A DNA stretch of 16,106 nt from CAZWSE01 sp964636575 (GTDB taxonomy: Bacteria; Pseudomonadota; Alphaproteobacteria; Rhodobacterales; Rhodobacteraceae), in NCBI GenBank assembly GCA_964636575.1, contig CAZWSE010000078.1, positions 1-16,106 on the forward strand, in the 5' to 3' direction. Positions 14,154 through 16,106 of this stretch are shown piece after piece. The stretch's first letter is position 1. Every line of letters starts with the position of its first letter. The translations under genes and the position numbers were made by a program. A model generated the notes under the pieces. The model saw only the letters and a program-made list of their open reading frames with translations, was not told the origin of the DNA and ran no database searches.

Positions 14154-15402
14154 TTTGAATACTCCGGTAGGTGTCATCGAATTCTTGCACTTTACTGGCA
14201 AGGGTTGTTGCGGGTGTGTCTTCGGTCGATTGTTCCAACGCATTGAGCGCGGAGAGCAGTTTTTCTGCTTTTGCAGGCGCCAATGTGTGCAGCCGTTTGA
14301 ACAGCAAGTCCTGATTGCGCGATGCGTCTTTGCCCAGCACATCGCGGGCCAGATCGCCCAGTTTGTTCTTGGCATAATCGGCCACCAGCGCGTGGTCCTG
14401 GCCTGTTAAGCGCAGCAGGTAGGCTTTGGCCTCAATCGCGGCCTCGTTGGAGGCGCCGATGCGCCCGTCATCGGTTTTTGCAGGCGGCCCGAACCGGATC
14501 AGCCCGCGCCAGAAGGCGATCAGCAGCAGGGACAGGGCGGCGATCCAGATCAGGGTGAATGGATAGCTCCAGAACCGCGACATATCCTCAAGCGAGCGGG
14601 GGCGTTGTTCTTGAGGCTCCCCGTCGGCGCTGGTCAGCAGCAGCCTGTCGGAGGTATCAAGCAGGACCGTCCCGCTGCGGGGTGCGAGGTCATTCAGCGT
14701 TGCCGCGACGTCTGCATTTTCCCCAAGGGTCAGCCCGTGGTTGTTGATCAGATCAGGGTCCGACAGCACCAATATCCCGAACCTGTCAAAGCTGTCGCAG
14801 TGTGCGATCAACACGCCTTCGGGCACAGAGATCACCGGCTTGCACCCGCCGTTTACAGTCCGCTTGTCAAACAGTTGCGGCCGGTACAGCGTGATCCCGT
14901 CTGCGGTCATCAGTTTTGTGTCGGGCCGGATGATCCGAAGCAGGGGCGTTTCAAGCTGCCCCAGCAGCCGTCTGTACATCCCTTGCGGGATCAGAAGCTG
15001 TTCGTCCAACACCCCAAGGCTAAGAACCCCGCCGCGCCATTTGGGCAGGGCCACCAGCGTCGGCACCCGTTCGATTTTTTCATAGACAATCCAGTATTCC
15101 AGATCGATCAGCGTGGTTTGCGCCCGTGCTTCCAGCGTGTTGCTGGGGGGGTTCAAATCGTTGGTCAGGTCCATGTCATAGAGCGGCAGGATGCGCAGGC
15201 TGACGTCTTCTTCGTTCATGCTGAGCCTGCGGTGGGACTTGGCGATGCTTGTGCCTTGCGCCGTCATCCACCTGTATAGCCCTTCGGTCCCGATTTGGGA
15301 TCGCGCGATGGTGGCGCTGTTGTTGCCGCCTGCGAAGAAGACCAGCACCGCCAGCAGCGCGCAGGCCCCGATGATCAGGATTGTGTTGCGGTTGCCGCCC
15401 AT
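14122..15402 (-). CDS. DUF4350-type membrane protein
   Basis: 426 residues. An N-terminal membrane segment (about 7-25, ILIIGACALLAVLVFFAGG) is followed by a large, probably periplasmic domain. That domain has the GTEGLYRWMTAQGTSIAKSH opening typical of DUF4350, plus RFGILVLSDPDLINNHGL. A second membrane segment at about 280-300 (TLIWIAALSLLLIAFWRGL) precedes FGPP and a helical cytoplasmic tail. The RFGPP motif and tail are usual for this family in MoxR/DUF58 clusters. The start overlaps the DUF4129 stop by one base (TAATG); its 3' end overlaps the moxR start by 32 bp. Molecular function is unknown. Confidence 0.85.
   Translation of the reverse strand: MGGNRNTILIIGACALLAVLVFFAGGNNSATIARSQIGTEGLYRWMTAQGTSIAKSHRRLSMNEEDVSLRILPLYDMDLTNDLNPPSNTLEARAQTTLIDLEYWIVYEKIERVPTLVALPKWRGGVLSLGVLDEQLLIPQGMYRRLLGQLETPLLRIIRPDTKLMTADGITLYRPQLFDKRTVNGGCKPVISVPEGVLIAHCDSFDRFGILVLSDPDLINNHGLTLGENADVAATLNDLAPRSGTVLLDTSDRLLLTSADGEPQEQRPRSLEDMSRFWSYPFTLIWIAALSLLLIAFWRGLIRFGPPAKTDDGRIGASNEAAIEAKAYLLRLTGQDHALVADYAKNKLGDLARDVLGKDASRNQDLLFKRLHTLAPAKAEKLLSALNALEQSTEDTPATTLASKVQEFDDTYRSIQNELGHVSKRR
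14162..14165 (-). promoter_or_regulatory. Internal Shine-Dalgarno for moxR inside the DUF4350 gene
   Basis: GGAG on the minus strand lies 8 nt before the ATG at 14153, within the last codons of the upstream gene, and sets the moxR start. Confidence 0.6.
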
Positions 15403-16106
15403 TATTTGGCCCCCCGCAGGATCGTTCTGCCGCTGTCGAGCGCGGTCGTGTAGTCGTCATCCGTGATGCTGCGCCCGCCGTAGTGCACCAGTTCGGTTTG
15501 CACGGCGATGTGCCCCAGTTTGTTCAGGTGTGGCCAGCTTTTGGGCAGGCGCGCCATGGCTTCGCGTTCGGTGTCGGCCCGCTGGAAGTACGTGTCTGTT
15601 TCATCCGCCGCTTGCAGCAGGCAATGGCGCAGGAGCAGGATCATCGCCTCGCGCCGGTCTTCCATGGCCATGATCTGTGCGAGGATGTCACCAGCGGGGG
15701 TTTCAGCGGCTGTCAGCCCCCAGCCCTTGGCCCGTTTCTTGGGCTTGGTGCCAGAGCTTGGGTCCGCCCGCAGCAGTGCGCCTGCGCCGCCGTATTTGAG
15801 CAAGAGGAACAGCAGCAGCGCCACTGTGCCCACGATGATCGCGACGTTCAGCCCGTCCAGATTGATCCCGCGCACGGGGCGGATTTCGGGGATGGCGATG
15901 GGTTCGCGCTCAAGGAACCTGTCGTCGGTCTCATCGATGTATTGAATGTCGGTTTGGACCTGCGGCGGGGATGCGACTTGATCGTAATCGGTTTGACCCT
16001 TGGGGGGGTCAATGTAGGTGGTCGTATCCTGAGCGTGGGCCGGCACAGCGGCCAACAGCAGCCCGACCGTCAGCAGCGCTGCGGTGGTATGCTTGGCCTG
16101 TGCTGT
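15402..16106 (-). CDS. DUF4129-type secreted/membrane-anchored protein (partial, N-terminus beyond window)
   Basis: 234 residues visible; the frame stays open to the window edge with no ATG, so the true start lies outside. A TTG at 16055 is inside the signal peptide and should not be used. The visible beginning reads AKHTTAALLTVGLLLAAVP (split before AHAQD), a signal peptide with cleavage after AHA. A short Asp/Pro-rich periplasmic segment follows, then one membrane helix (NVAIIVGTVALLLFLLLKYG). The cytoplasmic part has ILAQIMAMEDRREAMILLLRHCLLQ, LPKSWPHLNKLGHI and LVHYGGRSITDDDY, the DUF4129 pattern. It is the earliest visible gene of the MoxR operon; whether more genes lie upstream cannot be seen. 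Confidence 0.83.
   Translation of the reverse strand, partial: TAQAKHTTAALLTVGLLLAAVPAHAQDTTTYIDPPKGQTDYDQVASPPQVQTDIQYIDETDDRFLEREPIAIPEIRPVRGINLDGLNVAIIVGTVALLLFLLLKYGGAGALLRADPSSGTKPKKRAKGWGLTAAETPAGDILAQIMAMEDRREAMILLLRHCLLQAADETDTYFQRADTEREAMARLPKSWPHLNKLGHIAVQTELVHYGGRSITDDDYTTALDSGRTILRGAK

Noticed and set aside
12888..14246. Plus-strand open frame of 452 residues
   Set aside because: Antisense to moxR and the start of DUF58; MoxR Walker motifs leave no doubt about the coding strand.
16053..16055. TTG start for the DUF4129 gene
   Set aside because: The frame continues to the window edge as a good signal peptide, so this TTG is an internal leucine codon.

Overview
The window looks like part of an extrachromosomal replicon (plasmid or chromid) of an alphaproteobacterium, most likely a roseobacter-type Rhodobacteraceae. 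The base composition is GC-rich and the genes have alphaproteobacterial character. The middle holds a complete plasmid maintenance module: a Rep_3-like initiator, an iteron origin, parA and parB. A run of exactly 100 N at 4340-4439 is a scaffold gap, so the sequence is a draft scaffold, and joining the two sides of the gap is an assembler's inference. Naming the genus would go beyond what the sequence shows. Layout, left to right. (1) 1-2516: a nitroreductase (+), converging on a small secreted Cys-rich protein with a WYL-like core (-), then a class V aminotransferase/cysteine-desulfurase-like enzyme (-). (2) 2539-4637: an MmgE/PrpD protein sits 22 bp upstream of the class V enzyme in one apparent operon. 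It is read divergently from an AraC-type regulator (+) that the assembly gap interrupts. (3) 4710-5090: a small VOC-fold protein (+), followed by a hairpin shared with the convergent rep gene. (4) 5164-9428: rep (-) and parA-parB (+) diverge from an origin of about 500 bp. The origin has four exact-period 22-bp iterons (6631-6718), inverted and degenerate copies reaching back to the rep start, and an AT-rich stretch of about 120 bp. (5) 9611-16106: a tightly packed seven-gene minus-strand operon, read right to left: DUF4129 (cut by the window edge), DUF4350, MoxR AAA+ ATPase, DUF58, SpoIIM/DUF95, RDD, and a short LMW protein tyrosine phosphatase. How the parts work together: Rep should bind the iterons and open the AT-rich DNA, and inverted iteron half-sites beside the rep start suggest autoregulation. 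ParA and ParB should segregate the replicon. The strongest new signal is a family of palindromes with core GTTTCGC-N-GCGAAAC, found at five places between 6967 and 9743. They lie inside parA, parB and the last gene of the MoxR operon, in different reading frames, and are probably the ParB-binding parS sites. The MoxR-DUF58 operon encodes one soluble ATPase and several membrane or membrane-anchored proteins. Similar sets occur together in many bacteria, but their joint function is poorly defined. The left arm is accessory metabolism, with an unknown substrate for the prpD/aminotransferase pair.
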